DNA from: Desulfobulbus sp.
GTDB taxonomy: Bacteria > Desulfobacterota > Desulfobulbia > Desulfobulbales > Desulfobulbaceae
Length of the DNA: 5,750 nt
Assembly: GCA_017998195.1 (NCBI GenBank)
Contig: JAGODN010000179.1
Location: 1-5,750, forward strand
Direction: 5' to 3'
Shown in pieces: positions 1 through 5,613 of this stretch. How positions within the stretch are numbered: position 1 is the stretch's first letter; the number at the start of each line of letters is the position of its first letter. A model generated the notes under the pieces. It searched no databases, had not been told where the DNA came from, and was given only the letters and a program-made list of their open reading frames with translations. The position numbers and the translations under genes were made by a program.

Positions 1-573
1 GGCACCACCATCTACCTGGTCTCGGACGAGCCGTACCGCAACATCGTCTTTGACAACCACGTGGTGCCGCCGCTCATGACCGCCACCACCAACGCCATCA
101 TCGCCTCGTCCTATTCCAAGGAGCTGAGTTTGCCCGGCGAGCGCATCGGCTACCTGGCGGTGCACCCGCAGATGGCGGACAAGGGACAGGTGGTGGGCGC
201 GATGACGCTCGCCACCCGCATCCTCGGCTTTGTCAACGCGCCCGCGCTCATGCAGCGGGCCGTGGCCCGGCTGCAGGACGTGAGCGCGGACAGCTCCATC
301 TACGCCCGCCGGCTCGAGGCCTTCTGCACCGTGCTCGACGGCGCCGGCATCAGCTACGTGCGGCCCAAGGGCGCCTTCTACCTGTTCCCGCAGGCGCCCA
401 TCGACGACGATGTCGAGTTCTGCCGCCTGCTGGCCGAGCAGAAGATCCTGGCCGTGCCCGGCCGCGGCTTCGGCATGCCCGGCTACATCCGCCTGGCTTT
501 CTGCGTGGACGAGCGGGTGATCGCCGGCTCGGCCGAGGGCTTCAAACGGGCCATGGCTGCGGCCCGCAAGTAG
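1..573 (+). CDS. PLP-dependent aminotransferase, class I/II (5' end outside window)
   Basis: C-terminal ~190 residues of a fold-type I aminotransferase; the reading frame is open from base 1, so the start and the N-terminal half lie upstream. Visible landmarks are SDEPYR (residues 8-13 of the fragment), matching the Asp/Tyr segment that contacts the PLP ring and phenolic oxygen, and SSYSKELSLPGERIGY around 37-52. In the latter the Lys (codon 118-120) should form the Schiff base and the Arg of GERIG the phosphate contact. Near the C-terminus, GYIRLAFC carries the Arg (codon 490-492) expected to bind the substrate alpha-carboxylate. The family transfers amino groups between amino acids and 2-oxo acids in the cytoplasm, typically aspartate or alanine with 2-oxoglutarate. 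Substrate specificity cannot be read from this half. The gene ends at TAG, followed by a strong terminator hairpin. It converges on glmM and has no visible operon partner in the window. Confidence 0.93.
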   Translation, partial: GTTIYLVSDEPYRNIVFDNHVVPPLMTATTNAIIASSYSKELSLPGERIGYLAVHPQMADKGQVVGAMTLATRILGFVNAPALMQRAVARLQDVSADSSIYARRLEAFCTVLDGAGISYVRPKGAFYLFPQAPIDDDVEFCRLLAEQKILAVPGRGFGMPGYIRLAFCVDERVIAGSAEGFKRAMAAARK

Positions 574-596
574 CCGCTCAGTTCGCAGCGCCACAA

Positions 597-632
597 AAAA
601 AGGCCGTCTCCCGCGCGGGGGACGGCCTTTTT
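597..632. terminator. Bidirectional Rho-independent terminator
   Basis: The stem pairs AAAAAGGCCGTC (597-608) with GACGGCCTTTTT (621-632) perfectly. It is extended by TCCC/GGGG (one T-G wobble) around a GCGC loop at 613-616, giving about 16 paired positions. The T run follows the GC stem on the + strand, and the A run at 595-601 becomes the U tract on the minus strand. The hairpin lies 23 bases after the aminotransferase stop and 20 bases beyond the glmM stop. It therefore probably ends both the aminotransferase transcript and the cdaA-cdaR-glmM transcript. Confidence 0.93.
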
Positions 633-652
633 GTGTGCCTGCGGACCTTCGC

Positions 653-2005
653 TCAGATGCGGTCCGCCCGGCGGATGACGTCACAGAGTTCGTGGGCCAT
701 GGCTGCGATCTCGGCCTCGTCCTCGCCCTCGGTCATCACCCGGATCACCGGTTCGGTGCCCGAGGGCCGCACGAGGATGCGGCCGCGGCTGCCCAGTCGC
801 TGCTCGCAGGCGCGCAGGGCCTCGGGGAAGCCGGGGATCTGCTCCGGGGCGATGCGCACGGCCATGCGCACGTTCTCGAGGATCTGCGGGAAGGTGGTCA
901 TGATCGCGGCCAGTTCGGACAGCGGCTTGCGCTTGCGGATCATGATCGCCAGCAGCTGCAGGGCGGCCAGGGTGCCGTCGCCGGTGGTGTTGTAGTCGAG
1001 GAACACCAGGTGGCCGCTCTGCTCGCCGCCGAAGTTGTAGCCGCGGGCGCGCATGGCCTCGACCACGTAGCGGTCGCCCACCTGGGTGCGCACCATCTGC
1101 CCGCCCATGGCGACCATGGCCTGTTCCAGCCCCATGTTGCTCATCACCGTGGCCACCAGGGTCTTCTTCTTGAGCTTGCGGCGGTGCAGCAGCTCGCTCG
1201 CGCAGATGGCCATGATGTGGTCGCCGTCGACGATCCGGCCGTGCTCGTCGCAGACGATCAGCCGGTCGCCGTCGCCGTCCAGGGCGAGGCCGATGTCCGC
1301 GCCCAGCTGCTGCACGCGGGCCGCCATCACCTCCGGGTGCAGCGCCCCGCAGCCGGCGTTGATGTTGGTGCCGTCCGGCTCGCAGCCGATGCAGGTGACC
1401 CGCGCGCCCAACTCGGCGAACACGTGCGGCGCGACCTTGTAGGTGGCGCCGTGGGCGCAGTCGAGGACGATGTGGAAGTCGTCGAGCACGTAGTCCTTGG
1501 GAAAGGTGTTCTTCAGGGCGACGATGTAGCGGCCGGCCGCGTCGTCGATGCGCGAGGCCCGGCCCACCTCCTCGGCCACGGGCCTGAGCGCGGCCATCTT
1601 TTGCGAGAAGATGAGATCCTCGATGTCCGCCTCCACCTCGTCGGGCAGCTTGAAGCCGTCGGCCGAGAAGATCTTGATGCCGTTGTCCTGGAAGGGGTTG
1701 TGCGAGGCGGAGATGACCACGCCGGCGTCGGCGCGCATGGAGGTGGTGATGAAGGCGATGCCCGGGGTGGGCAGCGGCCCCACCAGCTGGACGTTGACGC
1801 CCATGGAGCAGATGCCCGCGGCCAGCGCGTTCTCGAGCATGTAGCCGGACAGGCGGGTGTCCTTGCCGATGACGATGGTGTTGCCGCGCACGCGGTTCTT
1901 GACGATGAAGGCGATGGCCCGGCCGAGCTGCATGGCGATCTCGGTGGTCATGGGGTAGACGTTGGCCACGCCGCGGACACCATCGGTGCCGAAGAGCTGT
2001 TTCAT
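653..2005 (-). CDS. glmM: Phosphoglucosamine mutase GlmM
   Basis: Converts glucosamine-6-phosphate to glucosamine-1-phosphate, the step before GlmU in UDP-GlcNAc synthesis for peptidoglycan and LPS; cytoplasmic. At 450 residues it matches the family length (E. coli about 445). All hallmark alpha-D-phosphohexomutase motifs are present: FGTDGVRG at 5-12; the phosphoserine loop ISASHNP with the catalytic Ser at 101; the Mg-binding DGDGDR at 243-248; the sugar-binding GGEQSGH at 326-332; and the phosphate-binding RPSGTEP at 413-419. Activity is expected to need phosphorylation of Ser101. The ATG at 2005 begins the canonical MKQLFGTDGVRG N-terminus. No good Shine-Dalgarno is visible upstream, only CAGAAATT. 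It is last in the operon, 61 bases after the cdaR stop, and its stop lies 20 bases from the terminator. GlmM of Gram-positive bacteria binds and inhibits CdaA, so the linkage is probably functional. Confidence 0.98.
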   Translation of the reverse strand: MKQLFGTDGVRGVANVYPMTTEIAMQLGRAIAFIVKNRVRGNTIVIGKDTRLSGYMLENALAAGICSMGVNVQLVGPLPTPGIAFITTSMRADAGVVISASHNPFQDNGIKIFSADGFKLPDEVEADIEDLIFSQKMAALRPVAEEVGRASRIDDAAGRYIVALKNTFPKDYVLDDFHIVLDCAHGATYKVAPHVFAELGARVTCIGCEPDGTNINAGCGALHPEVMAARVQQLGADIGLALDGDGDRLIVCDEHGRIVDGDHIMAICASELLHRRKLKKKTLVATVMSNMGLEQAMVAMGGQMVRTQVGDRYVVEAMRARGYNFGGEQSGHLVFLDYNTTGDGTLAALQLLAIMIRKRKPLSELAAIMTTFPQILENVRMAVRIAPEQIPGFPEALRACEQRLGSRGRILVRPSGTEPVIRVMTEGEDEAEIAAMAHELCDVIRRADRI

Positions 2006-2066
2006 AATTTCTGATCGCTGGTTGGGGTGAACGGTTGGGTTGCGGGGCAGGCGGCGGGATCGCGCT

Positions 2067-3005
2067 TCAGCGGACGATGCGCACCTTCTGCGGGGTGAAA
2101 CTGCGGATGACGATGGGGGCGTGGCCGGGCAGGCTGATGCCGTTGACCATGACCACCAGCTCGCCGGTTTCCAGGTCGAGTTCGCCGCTCAGGACCGCCC
2201 GGAAGAGCATGGCCGGCTCGGGCGTCTCCTGGGCGACCAGCTCCGGGATGTCCGCTTCCACGGTCACGGTGGGCGGGACGATGCGCATGCCCTCCTGGCC
2301 GTAGCCGCGGGCGTTGATGGGAATGCCCGGCACGGTTCGGCGGACCATGGCCTCGCGGATGACCACGTTGGCCTGGACCACGGTCTCGCCGATGAGCTTG
2401 ACCAGGGCGTCGCTCAGGTTGAGGTGCACCTGGAACTGGCTCGACTGGTGCAGCCCGTCGAGGTTGATCTGGTGGGTCTTGAGGGCGGTTTCCCGGGCCA
2501 GGTAGGCCTGCGGTCCGGTGACCGCGATCTTGGCCGGGTTGAGCACCACCTCCTCGAACAGGTAGCCGGCCGCGGGCTTGCCGCGGGTGACCGCGGTGAT
2601 GGGGAACTCCTTTTCCACCAGCCGGTCGACCAGCAGGGTGATGTTGGCCGGCTGCAGCCGCTGCACGGCGATGCCCTGGGGAAAGCGGATGGAGTGGCTG
2701 TCGTTCTGGATGACCATGGACCCGGGCTCGGCCTTGCTCAGGTCCACCGGCCGGCTGATGTGCTGCTGGCGCACCTCCTGGATGAGCCGGCGCGGGCCGC
2801 GCACGGTCACGTCGATGTCCTTCTTGTACTGGTTGGCGATGACCAGCTCGGCCGGCAGGTTGTGCAGCTCGATGGGCACGGTCACGGCCATCTCCACCTG
2901 ATCCTCGCCGACCACGAAGTACCAGAGGCTGGCGCCGATGACCAGCGACAGCAGCTTGAGCAGCCAGTGCCGGGTGAGGCGGGAAAAATCAGGCTTTGCG
3001 CGCAT
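2067..3005 (-). CDS. cdaR: YbbR-repeat protein, CdaA regulator (CdaR-like)
   Basis: A 312-residue protein with one N-terminal transmembrane segment, roughly residues 14-32 (WLLKLLSLVIGASLWYFVV), and a long extracytoplasmic region of beta-rich YbbR repeats. Repeat signatures include VPIELHNLP near 43 with a following VTVRGPRRLI, a second unit around FPITAVTRGKPAAGY with IAVTGPQAYL, and a third around VPGIPINARGYG with VTVEADIPEL; about three units are visible. In characterised systems CdaR/YbbR interacts with CdaA at the membrane and tunes its cyclase activity. The ATG at 3005 lies inside the end of cdaA (17-base overlap) and no purine-rich ribosome site precedes it, so translational coupling to cdaA is likely. 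The family is assigned from topology, repeat pattern and operon position. The direction of regulation (activation or inhibition) cannot be inferred here. Confidence 0.92.
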   Translation of the reverse strand: MRAKPDFSRLTRHWLLKLLSLVIGASLWYFVVGEDQVEMAVTVPIELHNLPAELVIANQYKKDIDVTVRGPRRLIQEVRQQHISRPVDLSKAEPGSMVIQNDSHSIRFPQGIAVQRLQPANITLLVDRLVEKEFPITAVTRGKPAAGYLFEEVVLNPAKIAVTGPQAYLARETALKTHQINLDGLHQSSQFQVHLNLSDALVKLIGETVVQANVVIREAMVRRTVPGIPINARGYGQEGMRIVPPTVTVEADIPELVAQETPEPAMLFRAVLSGELDLETGELVVMVNGISLPGHAPIVIRSFTPQKVRIVR

Positions 3006-3801
3006 GGTCGGGCCGCAGGGTGTTGAGCAGGGTTCGCCAGCGCGGGGTCTGCGGCCGCGGCAGGCAGATGGCGGTGAGCGCGGCGCGCAGGCCCTCTTCG
3101 TCGTGGAAGGGGGTGATGGTGCCCTGGCGGACCACCGAGATCTCCTGGGTCTCCTCGGAAACCACGATGATGAGCGCGTCGGTCTCCTCGGAAAGGCCGA
3201 GCGCGGCGCGGTGGCGGGTGCCGTAGCGCTTTTCGATGCGGGTGTTCTGTGAGAGCGGCAGCAGGCAGCCGGAGGAGTGGATGCGGCCCTGGTGGATGAT
3301 CACGCCGCCGTCGTGCATGGGCGAGGTGGGCTGGAAGATGGCCACCAGCAGTTCGGCGCGCAGGCGGGCGTCGAGCCGGTGGCCGGTGTCGATGTAGTCG
3401 CGCAGGCCGGTGCCGCGCTCGAGCACGATGAGCGCGCCGATGCGCCGCCGGGCCATGAAGGTGGCGGCGCGGATGATCTCGTCCAGGTCGGCGGCGGCCA
3501 CGTCGTCCGCCTTGTGGAAGGGGGTGCGGCCCATCTGGGTGAGGGCGCGGCGGATGTCGGCCTGGAAGAGGATGACGATCACCAGCAGGATGGAGCTGAG
3601 GAAGGTCTTGAACAGCCAGTGCAGGGTCTGCAGTTCCAGCTTGCCCGAGAGAAAATAGATGATAATAATGACCGCGATTCCGGCCACCATCTGCACGGCG
3701 CGGGTGCCGCGCAACAGCAGCATGATCCGGTAGATGATGTAGGAGACCAGCAGGATGTCGATGAAGTCCTGCGGGCGCATGGAGCTGATGGCGTCGAGCA
3801 T
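2989..3801 (-). CDS. cdaA: Membrane diadenylate cyclase CdaA (DAC domain)
   Basis: Condenses two ATP into cyclic di-AMP, a messenger linked to osmotic, potassium and cell-wall homeostasis. With the ATG at 3801 the protein has 270 residues, close to B. subtilis CdaA (about 273). There are three membrane helices, about 13-31 (FIDILLVSYIIYRIMLLLR), 36-52 and 62-80, followed by a cytosolic DAC domain from about 95. Active-site motifs are MHDGGVII (162-169) and GTRHRAALGLSEETDA (194-209). The second is canonical for ATP binding. The first is DGG at 164-166, where the family usually has DGA. The frame stays open to a GTG at 3921, but the extra 40 residues are low-complexity and precede the conserved N-terminus, so 3801 is preferred; ATG 3780 (263 residues) is also possible. 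No clear Shine-Dalgarno precedes either. It is the first gene of the cdaA-cdaR-glmM operon and divergent from the nitroreductase gene. Confidence 0.95.
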   Translation of the reverse strand: MLDAISSMRPQDFIDILLVSYIIYRIMLLLRGTRAVQMVAGIAVIIIIYFLSGKLELQTLHWLFKTFLSSILLVIVILFQADIRRALTQMGRTPFHKADDVAAADLDEIIRAATFMARRRIGALIVLERGTGLRDYIDTGHRLDARLRAELLVAIFQPTSPMHDGGVIIHQGRIHSSGCLLPLSQNTRIEKRYGTRHRAALGLSEETDALIIVVSEETQEISVVRQGTITPFHDEEGLRAALTAICLPRPQTPRWRTLLNTLRPDHARKA

Positions 3802-3914
3802 GCGGGTCGCGGCGGGCTGGGGGTGATCGGGAGCCTGAAAATATGTAGCATGGCCGCCCCGGCTTGCACAGGAAAATAATGGCAAAGGCGGCCGCTCGCG
3901 GCCGGGAGGGCAGG
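3802..3914. promoter_or_regulatory. Divergent intergenic region with weak promoter-like elements
   Basis: This 113-bp gap should drive cdaA leftward and the nitroreductase pair rightward. It holds an AT-rich island (about 3838-3882) in otherwise GC-rich DNA. On the minus strand, TGC-TACATA (3850-3842) looks like an extended -10 with TGTGCA (3870-3865) 17 bases upstream. Only three of six bases match consensus in each hexamer, so this is a weak guess. A start near 3835 would exclude the GTG at 3921 and fit the ATG at 3801. On the + strand, AATAAT (3875-3880) is a possible -10 without a recognisable -35. No operator palindrome was found. Confidence 0.3.
3904..3910 (+). promoter_or_regulatory. 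Ribosome binding site deciding the nitroreductase start
   Basis: GGGAGGG lies 4 bases before ATG 3915 and is the best Shine-Dalgarno seen in the window. A competing ATG at 3879 has a weaker AGGA (3870-3873) 5 bases upstream. The 3915 start is preferred because of the stronger site and because homologous nitroreductases usually have only about ten residues before the conserved arginine cluster. Confidence 0.5.
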
Positions 3915-4514
3915 ATGGCACTCGCTGAGCTGGTGGCGCGGACGCGCACAGTACGACGTTTCCGGGAGGAGGCCCCGCTCGCGCCGGCCCTGCTCGAACA
4001 GCTGGTGGACCTGGCCCGGCTGGGCGGCTCGGCCCGCAACGCCCAGTCCCTGTGCTACCTGGTCGTCACCGAGCCCGCCCTGCGCGCGGCCCTGTTCCCG
4101 CTGCTCGCCTGGGCCGGGTATCTGCCCGACTGGCCCGGCCCGGCCGCGGGCGAGCGGCCGGCGGCCTACGTCGTCTGCGTGCTCGACCGCGAACGCCAGC
4201 GCGGCCCGGAGAGCGAGGCCCATTTCGATCTCGGCATCGGCACCCAGAACCTGCTGCTGGGCGCGGCCGAGCGCGGCGTCATGGGCTGCCGCATCGGCGC
4301 CTTCCCTGCGGCAAAGGTGCGCACGCTGCTGCAATTGGACGAGCGCTACCAGCCGCTCCTGGTGGTGGCCCTGGGCGAGCCAGCTGAGACCGTGGTCCTG
4401 GAAACAGTCGGGCCGGAGGGCGACATCCGCTACTGGCACGACACGGACGGTGTCCACCACGTGCCCAAGCGGCCGCTTGGTGACATCCTCCTTGCGCCGC
4501 CAGCCCGGCCATGA
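3915..4514 (+). CDS. Nitroreductase-family flavoprotein
   Basis: A 199-residue protein of the FMN-dependent nitroreductase fold. N-terminal ARTRTVRRFREE (8-19) matches the Arg-rich FMN-phosphate segment. SARNAQSLCYLVV (39-51) corresponds to the usual S-x-x-N-x-Q-P-W-x-F/Y stretch that binds the isoalloxazine ring and ribityl chain. DLGIGTQNLLLGAAERGVMGC (105-125) is the central helix and glycine segment of the fold. The C-terminus RYWHDTDGVHHVPKR (172-186) resembles a subgroup of short anaerobe nitroreductases. Members reduce nitro compounds, quinones or flavins with NAD(P)H; the physiological substrate is unknown and cannot be inferred here. Start is ATG 3915; ATG 3879 would add 12 residues. 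The stop overlaps the next gene's start as ATGA, indicating translational coupling and a probable two-gene operon. Confidence 0.88.
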   Translation: MALAELVARTRTVRRFREEAPLAPALLEQLVDLARLGGSARNAQSLCYLVVTEPALRAALFPLLAWAGYLPDWPGPAAGERPAAYVVCVLDRERQRGPESEAHFDLGIGTQNLLLGAAERGVMGCRIGAFPAAKVRTLLQLDERYQPLLVVALGEPAETVVLETVGPEGDIRYWHDTDGVHHVPKRPLGDILLAPPARP

Positions 4515-4909
4515 CGCCCGCCGACCTGCTCACCCTGCTCGGGCTGTTGTCCGTGGTCACCTTTGTCGGCAGCCTCGTCGCCGTGCCCTGGCTGATCGGT
4601 CGCATGCGCGCCGACTACTTCCTCACCCACTGGCAGGTGGTCCAGGCCCGCCACCGCCGCCACCCGGCCCTGGCCCTGACTGTGTTTCTGGCCCGCAACG
4701 GGCTCGGCCTGCTGCTCGTCGCGGCCGGCCTGGCCATGCTCTTTCTGCCCGGCCAGGGACTGCTCACGGTGCTCATCGGCGTCAGCGTCATGGACTTTCC
4801 CGGCAAGCGGGGCCTGCTCCAGCGCCTGGTGCGCGGACCCAAGGTGCAGGGCGCCCTCAACTGGATCCGCCGCAAGCGGGGCAAGGAGCCGTTTGTTTTT
4901 AGGCTGTAG
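4511..4909 (+). CDS. Small membrane protein, PGPGW-like
   Basis: A 132-residue protein with an N-terminal hydrophobic helix (about 7-29, ending in PWLIGRM) and a basic, His-rich cytosolic-type loop (about 40-53, HWQVVQARHRRHP). A second hydrophobic region (about 56-96) is interrupted by LPGQGLLTVLIG at 79-90. The tail is strongly basic (FPGKRGLLQRLVRGP, then NWIRRKRGK). The LPGxGxLTxLIG hairpin resembles the PGPGW putative transmembrane family, with Gln-Gly-Leu in place of Pro-Gly-Trp; this is a pattern judgement, not a search result. The function is unknown. Its start ATG shares four bases with the nitroreductase stop, so the two are probably co-translated. No terminator hairpin follows directly; the tandem array and repeat copy 1 begin within a few bases of the stop. 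Confidence 0.8.
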   Translation: MTPADLLTLLGLLSVVTFVGSLVAVPWLIGRMRADYFLTHWQVVQARHRRHPALALTVFLARNGLGLLLVAAGLAMLFLPGQGLLTVLIGVSVMDFPGKRGLLQRLVRGPKVQGALNWIRRKRGKEPFVFRL

Positions 4910-4910
4910 G

Positions 4911-4933
4911 TGTTTAGCTGTTTAGCTGTTTAG
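4911..4933. repeat. CTGTTTAG octamer tandem repeat
   Basis: Two perfect CTGTTTAG units (4918-4925 and 4926-4933) preceded by TGTTTAG (4911-4917), which lacks only the first C, and by a weaker CTGTAGG that overlaps the upstream stop codon. The array runs directly into repeat copy 1. A looser CTG-rich stretch (about 5586-5613) precedes copy 2 at the equivalent place, which suggests a degenerate counterpart there. Confidence 0.8.
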
Positions 4934-5035
4934 GGGTGCCGGGTGCCACGGGAGGTGCTCGTGGATCCATTTTCCTTTTTGGGTTGGGCGGCGGCCTGCA
5001 GGGACGAAAGATTTTTCGCCCCTGCGCACGACCGG
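4932..5035 (+). repeat. Intergenic repeat, copy 1 (direct)
   Basis: This 104-bp segment aligns with 5614-5712 in the same orientation. By hand alignment 91 of 99 positions are identical, with one 1-base and one 4-base gap. It begins with a tandem heptamer (GGGTGCC twice), then AGGGAGGTGCT-like sequence (here CGGGAGGTGCT), a pyrimidine tract TTTTCCTTTTTGGG, and a palindrome (4998-5025), and ends with GCACGACCGG. A further weak match (CTGGTGG and GGCCTGG, 5052-5072) suggests the unit may extend past the core. No convincing coding capacity was seen on either strand. Confidence 0.85.
4998..5025. repeat. Degenerate palindrome inside repeat copy 1
   Basis: This is the copy-1 version of the 28-bp palindrome. 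The arms pair at 26 of 28 positions; exceptions are A5004 opposite C5019 (mismatch) and G5010 opposite T5013 (wobble in RNA). It is not followed by a T tract, so it is a poor fit to a standard terminator, though it could still form a hairpin in RNA. Confidence 0.75.
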
Positions 5036-5090
5036 GGGGGCAGCCAGGGGACTGGTGGTGCTTCTGGCCTGGGCTTTTCTGAGTGTTCCC

Positions 5091-5264
5091 ATGGTCCATT
5101 GCGAGAAGGATCACATTGTGGACCGTTGCCGTTCTTTTCCCGGGCAGAAGTTGTCGGGGAGTCGGGTGGGCCAGTACAGCATCCGCATCAACGACCAGTA
5201 CCGGCTGTGTTTCGTCTGGGACGACGGCAATGCTCATGACGTGCACATCGTCGACTACCATTAA
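5091..5264 (+). pseudogene. higB: HigB-type (RelE/ParE superfamily) toxin, N-terminally truncated remnant
   Basis: The C-terminal ~40 residues match HigB toxins well: GSRVGQYSIRINDQYR (about 5157-5204), then LCFVWDDGNAHDVHIVDYH ending at TAA 5262-5264. These contain the Arg of QYR and the penultimate Tyr of DYH, positions where HigB-family ribosome-dependent mRNA endonucleases carry catalytic or mRNA-contact residues. HigB proteins are usually about 92 residues. Here the frame gives 57 from ATG 5091 or 69 from GTG 5055, and residues before about 5136 do not resemble the family. The N-terminal helices (roughly 50 residues) are missing, and repeat copy 1 lies just upstream. No upstream frame supplies the missing part, so this looks like deletion or replacement rather than a simple frameshift. 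Neither candidate start has a ribosome binding site. It is probably non-functional as a toxin, but a short expressed protein cannot be ruled out. Confidence 0.72.
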
Positions 5265-5275
5265 GGCGACCTGAC

Positions 5276-5590
5276 ATGACTATCGACAAACTCGCCCCGG
5301 TACACCCCGGAGAGGTGCTGTTCGAGGAGTTCCTCAAACCGTTCGGTTTGAGCCAGAACCGGCTCGCCCTGAACATCGGTGTGCCGCCACGGCGCATCAA
5401 CGAGATTGTCCTCGGCAAGCGTCGTGTGACCGCGGAGACGGCCCTGCGCTTGGCCCGTTTCTTTGATACGACCCCCCAATTTTGGTTGGGTTTGCAGGCA
5501 GACTACGATCTGGATGTGGCGGCCGATGAACTCGGCGAGCGCCTGGACCGCGAGGTTCGCGGGCATGCGGGGGCTTTGTCGAGTAGCTGA
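5276..5590 (+). CDS. higA: HigA-family antitoxin, Xre-type HTH DNA-binding protein
   Basis: A 104-residue protein with the HigA/VapI layout. PVHPGEVLFEEFLKPFGLSQ (8-27) is the typical HigA opening. The helix-turn-helix spans about 25-48 (SQNRLALNIGVPPRRINEIVLGKR), with recognition residues in VPPRRINEIV, and is followed by TAETALRLARFFDTTPQFWLGLQ (52-74) and an acidic C-terminal helix. Family members neutralise HigB by complex formation and repress their own promoter. The gene follows the higB remnant by 11 bases, the toxin-first order typical of higBA. Only a weak AAGG (5263-5266) overlapping the upstream stop serves as a ribosome site, so translation may have relied on coupling to higB. The sequence appears intact with no missing conserved segment; the last few residues (GHAGALSSS) are unremarkable. 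With its toxin broken it is probably an orphan antitoxin or stand-alone repressor. Confidence 0.9.
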   Translation: MTIDKLAPVHPGEVLFEEFLKPFGLSQNRLALNIGVPPRRINEIVLGKRRVTAETALRLARFFDTTPQFWLGLQADYDLDVAADELGERLDREVRGHAGALSSS

Positions 5591-5613
5591 ACTGCTGAGA
5601 CTGTTCGTTGTTG

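Noticed and set aside
635..2014. 459-residue open frame on the + strand across glmM
   Set aside because: Antisense to a certain glmM. Its product is a low-complexity run rich in His, Gly, Ala, Val and Asp, typical of antisense frames in high-GC genes, and shows no family motif.
2040..3026. 328-residue open frame on the + strand across cdaR
   Set aside because: Same type of His/Gly/Asp-rich antisense shadow of a real minus-strand gene, with no domain signature.
3802..3921. 40-residue N-terminal extension of CdaA from a GTG at 3921
   Set aside because: The extension is Pro/Arg-rich, lacks a ribosome site, overlaps the divergent nitroreductase start and precedes the conserved CdaA N-terminus.
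2882..4039. 385-residue minus-strand frame overlapping cdaA, cdaR and the nitroreductase
   Set aside because: An alternative frame of cdaA giving Arg/Pro/His-rich sequence; it conflicts with the well-supported cdaA and cdaR frames.
3579..4460. 293-residue minus-strand frame antisense to the nitroreductase
   Set aside because: The opposite-strand nitroreductase has clear family motifs and a good ribosome site. This frame has no recognisable domain and runs into cdaA out of frame.
4998..5025. Rho-independent terminator for the nitroreductase pair
   Set aside because: The T run lies in the palindrome centre rather than after the stem, and the same structure recurs as part of a dispersed repeat.
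4914..5261. Minus-strand and alternative + strand short frames across repeat copy 1 and the higB remnant (also 4943-5239)
   Set aside because: They translate the repeat and its palindrome into unconvincing peptides. The similar peptides seen at copy 2 simply reflect the duplicated DNA.
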